A stretch of 64,000 nt of DNA from Sphingomonas sp. Leaf20 (lineage in GTDB: Bacteria > Pseudomonadota > Alphaproteobacteria > Sphingomonadales > Sphingomonadaceae). Made by a program: the position numbers and the translations under genes. Each line of letters begins with the position of its first letter. The first letter of the stretch is position 1. Location: NCBI RefSeq assembly GCF_001421535.1, contig NZ_LMKN01000001.1:1276267-1340266 (forward strand), written 5' to 3'. Positions 1 through 10,970 of this stretch are shown piece by piece. The notes under the pieces were generated by a model. That model was not told where the DNA came from. It did no database searches and worked only from the letters and a program-made list of their open reading frames with translations.

Positions 1-677
1 GCTACGTCCCTGCGAGCAAGGCGACGCTTGGGCTCGTCGATCGGCTGTTCAGCCGTGTCGGGGCATCGGATAATCTTGCACGCGGCCGATCGACATTCAT
101 GGTCGAAATGGTCGAGACTGCCGCGATCCTCGCGCAGGCGACGCCGCGCTCGTTCGTGATCCTCGACGAGGTCGGGCGCGGTACATCGACCTATGATGGA
201 CTCGCGATCGCATGGGCGGTGGTGGAGGCGATCCACGAGGATAATCGCTGCCGATGCCTGTTCGCCACGCACTATCATGAGCTGACGCGTCTTGCCGAGC
301 GATGCGACGCGCTTTCGTTGCACCACGTCCGTGCGCGCGAATGGAAGGGCGAGCTCGTCCTGTTGCATGAACTCGCCGATGGTCCCGCCGACCGCAGCTA
401 TGGTCTTGCGGTCGCGCGGTTGGCGGGCATGGCGCCGGTCACGGTGCAGCGGGCCAAGGCCGTTCTCGCCAAGCTGGAGGCGGGCCGTGCGAAGACGGGC
501 GGACTTGCCGCCGGCCTCGACGACCTCCCGCTGTTCGCCGCAGCCGCGCAGGTCGAGGAGGTGGCGTGCGACCTGCTCCGCGAGGATCTGGCGAACCTTG
601 ATATCGATGCGATGAGCCCGCGCGATGCGCTCGAGGCGCTGTATCGCCTCAAGGCGCTCGCCAGGGAGGAAGCTTAA
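1..677 (+). CDS. mutS: DNA mismatch repair protein MutS, C-terminal part (5' end outside window)
   Basis: The open frame enters from the left edge (first full codon at base 3) and ends with TAA at 675-677. It encodes the end of the MutS ATPase domain: YVPAS, then [23 protein letters not shown], the signature loop before Walker B, then [15 protein letters not shown] (Walker B and switch) and FATHYHEL. After that comes the short helix-turn-helix dimerisation tail. MutS binds mismatches and starts methyl-directed or strand-directed repair with MutL. Only about 225 residues are present, so the mismatch-binding and connector domains are not visible. The identification is certain from the ABC-ATPase motifs. 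Confidence 0.97.
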   Translation, partial: YVPASKATLGLVDRLFSRVGASDNLARGRSTFMVEMVETAAILAQATPRSFVILDEVGRGTSTYDGLAIAWAVVEAIHEDNRCRCLFATHYHELTRLAERCDALSLHHVRAREWKGELVLLHELADGPADRSYGLAVARLAGMAPVTVQRAKAVLAKLEAGRAKTGGLAAGLDDLPLFAAAAQVEEVACDLLREDLANLDIDAMSPRDALEALYRLKALAREEA

Positions 678-696
678 GCAACCCTATCGGTGCATA

Positions 697-772
697 TGGT
701 GGGCGCTGACGGGTTCGAACCGCCGACCTACTCGGTGTAAACGAGCCGCTCTACCAGCTGAGCTAAGCGCCC
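697..772 (-). tRNA. tRNA-Val (anticodon TAC)
   Basis: On the minus strand a 76-nt cloverleaf can be drawn. The 7-bp acceptor stem GGGCGCT pairs with AGCGCCC. The D arm contains AGCTCAGCTGGTAGAGC. The anticodon stem GCTCG/CGAGT carries loop TTTACAC with anticodon TAC, and the T arm contains GGTTCGAACC. The CCA end is encoded (697-699). It reads GUA/GUG valine codons. It lies just after mutS and on the opposite strand. Confidence 0.96.
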
Positions 773-850
773 TCACGAGGACCAGGCCCCGGAGACCCAT
801 GCCCGATGCCAAAGCGCGGGCCTGGGGGCAACCCCCAATGCGACCATCTG

Positions 851-1813
851 TCAGGCAATCCGCAATTCCTCGCGCAGGACGCTCGTCATATAGCCGTGCA
901 TCGCGGCGCGCGCTTGCGACGACAGCGCCATATAGGCGCGGCGGCGGTCGTGCGGGTCGCGCTCGCGTTCGAACAGGCCGTCGTCGGTCATCCGCGCGAT
1001 CCAACGTAACGCCGTCGTCGCCGCTACGGCGGATGCGATGCACAGACTCGACACCGATACGCGCCGGCTTTCGAGTTCGGCTGCATAGAGATCGAGCAGC
1101 ATGTCCCAGCCCGGATCCTCGAACAATGTCTTCGTGAAGAACTGGTCGCGCATTCGCCGCGTGCGGATGGCGCGGCGGATTTCGGGGGCGCCATGCGACG
1201 GAATGGCGGGTGGCGCACCGTACCGATCGATGCGGTCCCCGACGATCGACGGCGGCCGGCGATCGCTTTCCTGTTCGGTCCGCGTAAGGCGCGCCAGCGC
1301 CTCGGCGATACGGCTCACCTCGACGTTCAGTCGCTCGAGGCGGGCGCTGTCGCTTTCGCGATTGATATCGAACACGCTGTCGGGACCCCGCGCCTGCTCG
1401 ATCGCCTGCGCCACCGCGCCGACGCATTCGCCGATCCCGGGGTTCACCAGCAGTGCGGTTCCGCCACCGAGCGTTACCGCGGCGATCGCGTCGATCTGCT
1501 CGGGTGCAAGCGCGATGACCAGCGCGGCGCGGTCGCCGGCAGCCCAGGCAACGATCGCACCGAGACGCTCGGCGATCGTCCCGGGTTCGATCCCCGCCGC
1601 ATCGACGAGCACGACCCGCGGCACGGGCTGTCGTTCCAGCGAATCATGCCAGCCGATCCGCCCCACCATCCGCCCGCCCAGCGCGGTGAACGCCGTCGCC
1701 AGCCGGTCGCTCCCGGCATCACGCGAAGACAGAAACGTGGACGGGTCGGCGATCAGAACCGCTTCGACACCGTTTTGGTACCGAATGTCGTTCGCTGGCT
1801 CGTGCATCGCCAT
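851..1813 (-). CDS. MarR-like winged-helix regulator with a receiver-like N-terminal half
   Basis: This encodes 320 residues. I chose ATG 1813 because GGAAGGGG lies 5 nt upstream; an open frame extends to 1846. The C-terminal third (about residues 210-320) looks like a MarR winged helix: LYAAELESRRVSVSSLC, then a recognition-helix region ATTALRWIARMTDDGLFERERDPHDRRRAYMALS, which is the typical MarR wing and its DxRDRR-like turn. The N-terminal half alternates hydrophobic strands ([34 protein letters not shown]) like a receiver fold but without a convincing phosphoacceptor site. It is monocistronic and divergent from nothing obvious. The regulated genes are unknown. Confidence 0.72.
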   Translation of the reverse strand: MAMHEPANDIRYQNGVEAVLIADPSTFLSSRDAGSDRLATAFTALGGRMVGRIGWHDSLERQPVPRVVLVDAAGIEPGTIAERLGAIVAWAAGDRAALVIALAPEQIDAIAAVTLGGGTALLVNPGIGECVGAVAQAIEQARGPDSVFDINRESDSARLERLNVEVSRIAEALARLTRTEQESDRRPPSIVGDRIDRYGAPPAIPSHGAPEIRRAIRTRRMRDQFFTKTLFEDPGWDMLLDLYAAELESRRVSVSSLCIASAVAATTALRWIARMTDDGLFERERDPHDRRRAYMALSSQARAAMHGYMTSVLREELRIA

Positions 1814-1944
1814 GGCCGCCCCTTCCGTCTCAGTCCAAACGGGCAATAGGCCATGAAACAGGCCGGCGTTACACCCGAACTGGATCAGATCCCGGCGGAC
1901 TTCGCGATGCCCGGGCCGGGACCGCGCCCGACGTCGTCAGCGCG

Positions 1945-3378
1945 TCAGTCGAGCGCCTTGACGATTTCCTCGACCATCTTCTTCGCGTCGGCGAGCAACA
2001 TCATCGTATTGTCGCGGTAGAACAACTCGTTATCGACGCCGGCATAGCCGACACCGCCCATCGACCGCTTGATGAACAGCACCGTCTTCGCCTTCTCGAC
2101 GTCGAGAACGGGCATGCCGTAGATCGGCGAGGCCTTGTCTGTCTTCGCAGCCGGATTGGTCACGTCGTTCGCGCCGATCACGAACGCGACGTCGGTCTGC
2201 GCGAATTCACTATTGATGTCCTCGAGTTCGAAGACGTCGTCATAGGGCACGTTCGCCTCGGCGAGGAGCACGTTCATGTGCCCCGGCATGCGCCCCGCAA
2301 CCGGGTGGATCGCGTATTTCACGCGCACTCCCTCGGCCTTCAGCTTGTCGCCCATCTCGCGCAGGACGTGCTGGGCCTGCGCCACCGCCATGCCATAGCC
2401 GGGAACGATGACGACCTGCTCGGCCTGGCTCATCAGGAACGCCGCATCCTCCGCCGAGCCGCGCTTCCAAGGCCGATCGCTCGCGGCCGCGGGTCCGCCG
2501 GCATCGGCGGATTGTCCGAAGCCGCCCGCGATCACGCTGATGAAGCTGCGGTTCATCGCGCGGCACATGATGTAGCTGAGGATCGCACCCGACGATCCGA
2601 CCAGCGCGCCGGTGATGATCATCGCGGTGTTGTGCAGCGTGAAGCCCATCGCCGCGGCCGCCCACCCCGAATAGGAATTGAGCATGCTGACGACCACCGG
2701 CATGTCCGCGCCGCCAATCGGCACGATCAGCAGGAAACCGATGACGAAGCTGAGCACCGTGATCGTCCAGAAGATCCACGGCGCCTGGTCGGTCACGAAA
2801 TAGGCGATGAGCCCGAGGATGCCGGCGAGCAGCGCGATGTTGATGACGTGGCGGCCGGGCAGCATGATCGGCTTGCCGCCCATGTTGCCGTTGAGCTTTA
2901 GGAACGCGATGACCGATCCCGAGAAGGTGATCGCGCCGATCGCGACGCCAAGGCCCAGTTCGATCCGGCTGACGGGACGGATGATCGCGACCGGATCGCC
3001 GAGCAGCGGGATCATCAGGTCGGAAATGCCGAACGCCTGGGGATTGAGATAGGCAGCGATTCCGACCAGCACCGCGGCGAGCCCGACGAGCGAATGGAAC
3101 GCGGCGACGAGCTGCGGCATCGCGGTCATCGCGATCCGCCGCGCGGTCACAAGCCCGATCGCGGCACCGATCCCGATCGCGACGACGATTTCCCAGATCC
3201 CGACGTTGAGATGCGTGACGAGCGTCGTGACGACCGCGATCGTCATGCCGATCATCCCGAACCGGTTGCCGCGCTGGCTCGTCGCCGGGCTCGACAGACC
3301 GCGCAGCGCGAGGATGAAGCACACGCCTGCGACAAGATAGGCCAGCGCCACCCACGGGTTTACCGCCACGTCATGCAT
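1945..3378 (-). CDS. pntB: NAD(P) transhydrogenase subunit beta
   Basis: About 477 residues. Subunit beta of the proton-translocating transhydrogenase, which transfers hydride from NADH to NADP+ using the proton-motive force. The N-terminal two thirds are membrane helices (domain II), for example the glycine-rich IGAAIGLVTARRIAMTAMPQLVA. The C-terminal ~180 residues form NADP-binding domain III with VIVPGYGMAVAQAQ and the end DAKKMVEEIVKAL. A GTG directly precedes the chosen ATG 3378; GAGGGG lies upstream of both. It follows pntAB by 28 nt and is the last gene of the pnt group. Length and motifs fit the family. Confidence 0.96.
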   Translation of the reverse strand: MHDVAVNPWVALAYLVAGVCFILALRGLSSPATSQRGNRFGMIGMTIAVVTTLVTHLNVGIWEIVVAIGIGAAIGLVTARRIAMTAMPQLVAAFHSLVGLAAVLVGIAAYLNPQAFGISDLMIPLLGDPVAIIRPVSRIELGLGVAIGAITFSGSVIAFLKLNGNMGGKPIMLPGRHVINIALLAGILGLIAYFVTDQAPWIFWTITVLSFVIGFLLIVPIGGADMPVVVSMLNSYSGWAAAAMGFTLHNTAMIITGALVGSSGAILSYIMCRAMNRSFISVIAGGFGQSADAGGPAAASDRPWKRGSAEDAAFLMSQAEQVVIVPGYGMAVAQAQHVLREMGDKLKAEGVRVKYAIHPVAGRMPGHMNVLLAEANVPYDDVFELEDINSEFAQTDVAFVIGANDVTNPAAKTDKASPIYGMPVLDVEKAKTVLFIKRSMGGVGYAGVDNELFYRDNTMMLLADAKKMVEEIVKALD

Positions 3379-3406
3379 CACTCAGTTCCCCTCGGATCCG
3401 TGACGG

Positions 3407-3700
3407 TCACTTGGCGACCGGCCGTTCCTTTTTCTTGTACATCGCCAGCATCCGCGCGGTGACCGCAAAGCCGCCGAAGATGTTGACGCTCGCCAGCACG
3501 ACCGCGAGCAGCCCGAGATATTTGGCCACGGGCGAGCCGGCGGCAGCCGATGCGATCAGCGCGCCGACGATGATCACGCTCGAGATCGCATTGGTCACCG
3601 CCATCAGCGGCGTGTGGAGCGCCGGCGTCACCGACCAGACGACGTAATAGCCGACGAAGCAGGCCATGACGAAGATCGACAGGATCCCGATAAAGTCCAT
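3407..3700 (-). CDS. pntAB: NAD(P) transhydrogenase alpha subunit, membrane part (PntAB)
   Basis: A 97-residue protein with three hydrophobic helices (FIGILSIFVMACFVGYYVVW, AISSVIIVGALIASA, LGLLAVVLASVNIFGGFAVT). It corresponds to the C-terminal membrane domain of the fused enterobacterial PntA. In many alphaproteobacteria the alpha subunit is split in two, and this is the second half. It lies between pntA (164 nt upstream) and pntB (28 nt downstream), which supports the assignment. It ends in a lysine-rich cytoplasmic tail, MYKKKERPVAK. Confidence 0.95.
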   Translation of the reverse strand: MDFIGILSIFVMACFVGYYVVWSVTPALHTPLMAVTNAISSVIIVGALIASAAAGSPVAKYLGLLAVVLASVNIFGGFAVTARMLAMYKKKERPVAK

Positions 3701-3864
3701 GTCAGCTCCCGCGCCGCGCGCTTAAGTTGAGGAAGTTGAGGGTCTGGCACTGTCTCAACATTCGATACCTCTCATCCGGCCTGCCGCATGAGGAGGTAAG
3801 CAGAACCGGCCGATGTAGGACAGCATTATCGTATCCCCGTGCACCCGCCAGCCGAAGCGCGGGG

Positions 3865-5001
3865 TCATGCGAGCAGTCGCGCATTGACCACCTTGCCGTC
3901 CCTGGTCAGCCGGATCGCGTCGCCGATCTCCGCGTCGAGGACCGGGCGGCCCGTGCCCTTGTCCCAGAATGCACTGAGAAAGTTGAACAGGTTTCGGCTG
4001 AAGAGCGCGCTGGCATCGGCGGCAAGGCGGCTCGGCACGTTGCGGTGACCGACGATCCTGACGCCGTTCACGTCCACGATCTCGCCGGCGATGGCGCCCT
4101 CGACATTGCCACCCTGTTCGACCGCGAGGTCGACGATGACCGAACCGGGCTTCATGCTCGCGACCTGCGCCGCCGAAATCAGCCGCGGCGCGGGGCGGCC
4201 GGGGATCAGCGCGGTGGTGATCACGATATCCTGCTTGGCGATATGCCCCGACACCAGTTCGGCCTGCGCCGCCTGATATTCGGCGCTCATCTCGCCGGCA
4301 TAGCCGCCCGCCCCCTCGCCCTCGATCCCGGCAACGGTCTCGACGAAGATCGGTTTGGCCCCCAGCGACTGGATCTGTTCGCGTGTCGCCGCGCGGACGT
4401 CGGTGGCGGACACCTGCGCGCCGAGCCGGCGGGCGGTCGCGATCGCCTGGAGCCCTGCGACTCCAACCCCCATCACGAACACCCTTGCTGCGCTGATCGT
4501 GCCGGCCGCGGTCATCATCATCGGAAACGCACGGCCGTATTCGGCAGCGGCGTCGAGCACCGCCTTGTACCCCGACAGGTTCGACTGCGAGGAGAGGATG
4601 TCCATCGACTGCGCGCGCGTGATCCGCGGCATGAACTCCATCGCCAGTGCCTCGTAACCCGCCGCGGCATAGTCGTCGACGCGCGCGCGTCCGCGATCCG
4701 GCCCGGTGCCGAACGGATCGAGGCTGGCGACAATCCAGGCGCCGCGCGAAACGCCCGTCAGCGATGACGCGGCCGGCCCCTGCACCCCGAGCACGATGTC
4801 GGCACCTGCGAGAGTCTCGGCACGGTCCCCGACGGTCGCGCCCGCATCGCGGTACGCGGCATCGGCGATCGAGGCGGTGTCACCGGCGCCCGTCTCGACC
4901 GCCAGCGTCGCGCCCAGCGCCGCGAATTTCCGGACGGTTTCCGGCGTTGCGGCAACCCGCCGCTCGCCGTCCGCATGTTCTTTCAGGACGGCGATTTTCA
5001 T
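3865..5001 (-). CDS. pntA: NAD(P) transhydrogenase alpha subunit, soluble NAD-binding part (PntAA)
   Basis: 378 residues from MKIAVLKEHADGERRVAATP, the standard N-terminus. A TTG start at 5013 would add four residues. It is the NAD(H)-binding domain I of transhydrogenase and belongs to the alanine dehydrogenase/PNT family. Visible are MEFMPRITRAQSMDILSSQ and the Rossmann motif GVGVAGLQAIATARRLGA followed by the acidic D of ATDVR. The chosen start lies 4 nt after the stop of the upstream oxidase peptide gene and has no clear ribosome binding site, so translational coupling is likely. The 164-nt space to pntAB holds no gene. Confidence 0.95.
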   Translation of the reverse strand: MKIAVLKEHADGERRVAATPETVRKFAALGATLAVETGAGDTASIADAAYRDAGATVGDRAETLAGADIVLGVQGPAASSLTGVSRGAWIVASLDPFGTGPDRGRARVDDYAAAGYEALAMEFMPRITRAQSMDILSSQSNLSGYKAVLDAAAEYGRAFPMMMTAAGTISAARVFVMGVGVAGLQAIATARRLGAQVSATDVRAATREQIQSLGAKPIFVETVAGIEGEGAGGYAGEMSAEYQAAQAELVSGHIAKQDIVITTALIPGRPAPRLISAAQVASMKPGSVIVDLAVEQGGNVEGAIAGEIVDVNGVRIVGHRNVPSRLAADASALFSRNLFNFLSAFWDKGTGRPVLDAEIGDAIRLTRDGKVVNARLLA

Positions 5002-5005
5002 CGGG

Positions 5006-5128
5006 TTATGCAATCAGCCAGATGACAATCGCGACAAGCAGCGCGCAGGCCATCGCGCCCCATTTCATTACGCCGATCATGCTGCCATAGGTCGCCACAT
5101 GGCTCTTCATATTCGTATCGTCAGCCAT
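5006..5128 (-). CDS. aa3-type cytochrome c oxidase subunit IV-like small membrane protein
   Basis: This encodes 40 residues: a short polar head MADDTNMKSHVATYGSM, then one transmembrane helix (MACALLVAIVIWLIA). The pattern matches the tiny fourth subunit of alphaproteobacterial aa3 oxidases, which packs beside subunits I and III. The open frame reaches 5191, but the Met at 5128 fits the family length. Its stop is 4 nt before pntA, so it probably leads the pnt transcript, although no other oxidase genes are nearby. The function is inferred from family resemblance only. Confidence 0.75.
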   Translation of the reverse strand: MADDTNMKSHVATYGSMIGVMKWGAMACALLVAIVIWLIA

Positions 5129-5311
5129 GATCCCGTCCCTTGCGCCATTTTGCTCTGCGCAGACCTTATCCGGGCAAACCCTGAGCCTCAACCCCTACCC
5201 CGGCAAAGCACTCGCCATCGGGCGAGAGGGCGGGCATGAATCGTTCATGCGCTTAAGGCGGCCTTTACCTGTCCCGTTTAGGGACCGTCCTGCTATGGGA
5301 CGGGATATGCC

Positions 5312-6727
<1,416 letters not shown>

Positions 6728-6781
6728 TTTTCGCGGCCGCGGTTCCGGCGCGATTGCCCAGGAACCGTCGCCACCCGCGTT

Positions 6782-7666
6782 CTACCAGAGCACGCCCTTG
6801 ACCGGGGTCAGCGGCTTCGGCGCCTCGTCGCCGATCGACTGAAGCAGATCAATCTCGATGGTGCGGCACATCGCGTTGAGCGGCACGTCGTGAATCGTGT
6901 CCGCGAACGGATCGACCAGATCGTCACCGATCTGCAGCACGGCAAGGAACATCAGCCCTGCGATCGTCGAGCCGATCGGCGTCGCGAAGCCCAGCGTCTC
7001 GACCAGGCCGATCGGCAACAGCACGCAGAACAGTCGCGTGAACAGGCTGGGGAAGAAGCGAAACTGGTTGGGCAGCGGCGTGTTCTTGATCCGCTCCATC
7101 CCGCCCTGTGCATTCGCGATATCGACGAGGATGCTTTCGAACTGGGTCTGCTGGATGGTATCGATCCAGCCGTTGCGGCGCGCGATGTCGATCCGGCGAC
7201 CGGTGCCGTCGAGCAGGCCGTTGGCGGGATTGGTCCGGGCCAGCGCATAGGCCGCCTCGTCCTCCGACAGGAAGCGCAGCACCTCGGGCGCGATCGGCTG
7301 GCGGCGGAGTTGGCACCGCAGTGCGTTCACATAGGCGATCTGGCGGAGCACGATCGTGCGCTTGAGATCATGCCCCTCGGGCTCGGGCAGCATGTTGCGC
7401 GTCATACGCGCAAGACTGCGCGAGGCATTGGTCATCAGCCCCCAGAGCCCGCGGCTTTCCCACCAGCGCTGATAGGCGGAGTTGTCGCGAAACCCGAGAA
7501 ACAGCGCGAGCGCGGTACCAAACAGCGTCAGCGGCAGCGACGGCGCGTGAAATGGCAGGACATAATAGGTGACCGTCACGATCACGTCCCAGACGAACAG
7601 TCCGAGCAGCGGGCGCCACACCTCGCTGAGGATCTGACTTAAGCGAGGGGTTGCGGTGACGATCAA
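6782..7666 (-). CDS. Bestrophin-family ion channel (UPF0187)
   Basis: 294 residues starting at TTG 7666, which has AAGGAG 7 nt upstream. Typical bestrophin features are LPLTLFGTALALFLGFRDNSAYQRWWESRGLWG in the N-terminal membrane region, and the conserved helices around LLPIGLVETLGFATPIGSTIAGLMFLAVLQIGDDLVDPFAD near the end. Bacterial bestrophins are pentameric inner-membrane ion channels; ion selectivity cannot be read here. The gene is convergent with the sigma-54 regulator and alone in its transcript. The confidence is for the family, not for the physiological role. Confidence 0.93.
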   Translation of the reverse strand: MIVTATPRLSQILSEVWRPLLGLFVWDVIVTVTYYVLPFHAPSLPLTLFGTALALFLGFRDNSAYQRWWESRGLWGLMTNASRSLARMTRNMLPEPEGHDLKRTIVLRQIAYVNALRCQLRRQPIAPEVLRFLSEDEAAYALARTNPANGLLDGTGRRIDIARRNGWIDTIQQTQFESILVDIANAQGGMERIKNTPLPNQFRFFPSLFTRLFCVLLPIGLVETLGFATPIGSTIAGLMFLAVLQIGDDLVDPFADTIHDVPLNAMCRTIEIDLLQSIGDEAPKPLTPVKGVLW

Positions 7667-7799
7667 CGGGCAGCTCCTTGTTTACGCGCCTCTAATGCGC
7701 GAAGACCGGTTTCGCTGCAATGCAGCGGTGACCAGCCCCAGCCAAGCGACTGGCCGCGGAATCGCGCCACGTCGCCGGGCCCCGGACACGCCGCGGCGA

Positions 7800-8858
7800 T
7801 CAGCCCCCGCTCAACGACTGGTCGCGCAGTCCACGCCACACCTTGAGCGCCTGAACGGTCTCGGCGACGTCGTGAACGCGCAGGATCTGCACCCCGGCAT
7901 CTGCCCCCTTAATCGCCAAGGCGAGCGATCCAGCCAGCCGCTCCCCGACCGGCGCCTCGTTCGACAGCGCACCGATCAGCCGCTTGCGACTTGCCCCCAG
8001 CATGATCGGGCAACCCAGGCCGTGGAACAGCGCGAGCCCGTTGAGCAGCGCGAGATTATCGGCAAGCGTCTTGCCGAAGCCGATGCCCGGATCGACGAGG
8101 ATCCGCGCCCGGTCGACCCCGCCCGCGACGACCGCGGCGATCCTCGCCTCAAGCCAGTCGAACACGTCGGTGACGACGTCGCGGTAACCGATCCGGCCAT
8201 GGCCGCCGTCCTTGGGATCGGGCGAGTGCATCAGCACGACGGGGCAGCCGCTCGTCGCGACGACCTCGAGCGCGCGGTCGTCCCACAGCAACGCGGCGAC
8301 GTCGTTGACGAGATGCGCCCCGGCGGCGAGCGTCGCCTCCATGACGCCCGCCTTGCGCGTGTCCACCGAGACGATCGCGCCCGCGCGCGCGAGCCGGGTG
8401 ACGACGGGGACGAGCCGCGCGATCTCGTCGCCCTCCCATATGGCGGGTGCGCCGGGCCGCGTCGATTCGCCGCCGACGTCGATCATCGTCGCGCCCGCCG
8501 CGGCCATGTCGATTCCCGCGGCGGCGGCAGCGGCGGGATCGCCGACATGCTTGCCGCCGTCCGAAAAGCTGTCGGGGGTGATATTGAGGATGCCCGCGAC
8601 GAGTGGCTGGTCGAAACGCAGCGTCCGCTCGCCGAGCCGGAGCGCGGGGCGCGGGGCGGTGATGGCGGCGTGGAGATGCGCGGCGCGCGCGCCCAGCGCC
8701 GCGACGTTGGCGACCGCCACCGTGCGCCGGTCACGCCCCTCGATCACCTCATAGGCGGCGAACCACTGCATCCCGCCCGCGAGCCGCGCGACGCTGCCGT
8801 CGGGGTGGCCGATCGGCGTGTCGACGAACTGGACGGGGCGGAGGTGGAGGCTGGTCAT
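7800..8858 (-). CDS. folP: Dihydropteroate synthase
   Basis: 352 residues, with AAGGGG before ATG 8858. The enzyme joins 4-aminobenzoate to 6-hydroxymethyl-dihydropterin diphosphate in folate synthesis. The TIM-barrel signatures are clear: GILNITPDSFSDGG (near residue 89), MIDVGGESTRPGA, VSVDTRKAGV, LVNDVAALL, ILVDPGIGFGKT and GASRKRLIGAL. About 85 residues precede the first barrel strand, more than in the ~280-residue enterobacterial enzyme; this leader contains no motif I recognise. folK, the preceding pathway step, is also in the window (26.5 kb) but not linked. Confidence 0.97.
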   Translation of the reverse strand: MTSLHLRPVQFVDTPIGHPDGSVARLAGGMQWFAAYEVIEGRDRRTVAVANVAALGARAAHLHAAITAPRPALRLGERTLRFDQPLVAGILNITPDSFSDGGKHVGDPAAAAAAGIDMAAAGATMIDVGGESTRPGAPAIWEGDEIARLVPVVTRLARAGAIVSVDTRKAGVMEATLAAGAHLVNDVAALLWDDRALEVVATSGCPVVLMHSPDPKDGGHGRIGYRDVVTDVFDWLEARIAAVVAGGVDRARILVDPGIGFGKTLADNLALLNGLALFHGLGCPIMLGASRKRLIGALSNEAPVGERLAGSLALAIKGADAGVQILRVHDVAETVQALKVWRGLRDQSLSGG

Positions 8859-8899
8859 GATCCCCTTTTCCCCAAATCCGTCGCTCGATCAAACCCACG

Positions 8900-9004
8900 C
8901 CGTTCGTCTCGAGTAGACATCGAGCTTGTCGAGATGGCGTATCGAAGGACATGTCCCTCGATACGAGCCCTCGACTATGCTCGGTCTCTACTCGCCACGA
9001 ACGG
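8900..9004. repeat. Long imperfect palindromic element (CCGTTCG family), complete copy
   Basis: The 105-nt space between folP and ccrM is almost entirely one palindrome. The left arm begins CCGTTCGTCTCGAGTAGA and the right arm, read backwards, begins CCGTTCGTGGCGAGTAGA. The arms are about 50 nt each and meet at the centre GGACATGTCC. Single arms of the same family occur at 34536, 34890 and 34978. It could form a large hairpin and may act as a bidirectional transcript end. Confidence 0.9.
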
Positions 9005-9012
9005 AACTTTGC

Positions 9013-10302
<1,290 letters not shown>

Positions 10303-10331
10303 TCAAGCCCTTGGGGTGTGGCGCGAAAGAC

Positions 10332-10970
10332 TCAGCTCGTCGTTTCCTTTGCGAAGAGTCCCTCGCGCGTCCGATAGGCCGCGGCGACGGGCGCAAAACT
10401 GCGGCGGTGAATCGGCGTGGGGCCGTGGTCGCGCAGCGCCTTCATGTGGTGCGCACAGCCGTAACCCTTGTTCGAATGCCAGTTATATTCGGGGTGGACG
10501 TCGGCGGCGGCGACCATGATCAGGTCGCGCGTGTGCTTGGCGACGATCGAGGCCGCAGCGATCGACAGCGATTTGGCATCGCCGCCGACCAGCGGGGTGG
10601 CGGGGTAGGTCCAGCGCGGCAGGCGGTTGCCGTCGACGAGGACGTGGCCGGGCGCGTGGCCGAGTTCGGTCGCGAGCGCATCGACCGCGAGCGTCATCGC
10701 CTTCATCGTCGCCCAGTAGATGTTGAGCGTGTCGATCTCGTCGGGCTCGACGATGCCGATACCGACGATCGCACAGCCCTTCAGCCGCGCGCAGAGCCGT
10801 TCGCGTTCGGAGGCGGAGAGCTTCTTCGAATCGTCGATGCCGCGGGGGACGCCTTTGGCGGGCAGGATCACCGCGGCCGCGACCACCGGGCCGGCGAGCG
10901 GACCGCGGCCGGCTTCGTCGACGCCGGCGACGGGGCCGACGCAGAGCTTTTCATGTTTCATGCCGGGCAT
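10332..10970 (-). CDS. rnhB: Ribonuclease HII
   Basis: 212 residues beginning MPGMKHEKL, with GAAGGA 6 nt before ATG 10970. An internal ATG at 10961 overlaps the thiD stop as ATGA and is an alternative start. The enzyme cleaves RNA in RNA-DNA hybrids and removes single ribonucleotides. The active-site signature VAGVDEAGRGPLAGPVVAAAV gives the D and E residues. ILPAKGVPRGIDDSKKLSASERE and HVLVDGNRLPR follow, as does KHTRDLIM. It overlaps the end of thiD and is probably coupled to it. Confidence 0.96.
   Translation of the reverse strand: MPGMKHEKLCVGPVAGVDEAGRGPLAGPVVAAAVILPAKGVPRGIDDSKKLSASERERLCARLKGCAIVGIGIVEPDEIDTLNIYWATMKAMTLAVDALATELGHAPGHVLVDGNRLPRWTYPATPLVGGDAKSLSIAAASIVAKHTRDLIMVAAADVHPEYNWHSNKGYGCAHHMKALRDHGPTPIHRRSFAPVAAAYRTREGLFAKETTS

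Noticed and set aside
3702-3884. 60-codon minus-strand frame between pntAB and pntA
   Set aside because: No ribosome binding site, Arg/Ser/Cys-rich composition, and it overlaps the end of pntA. I treat the 164 nt as non-coding.
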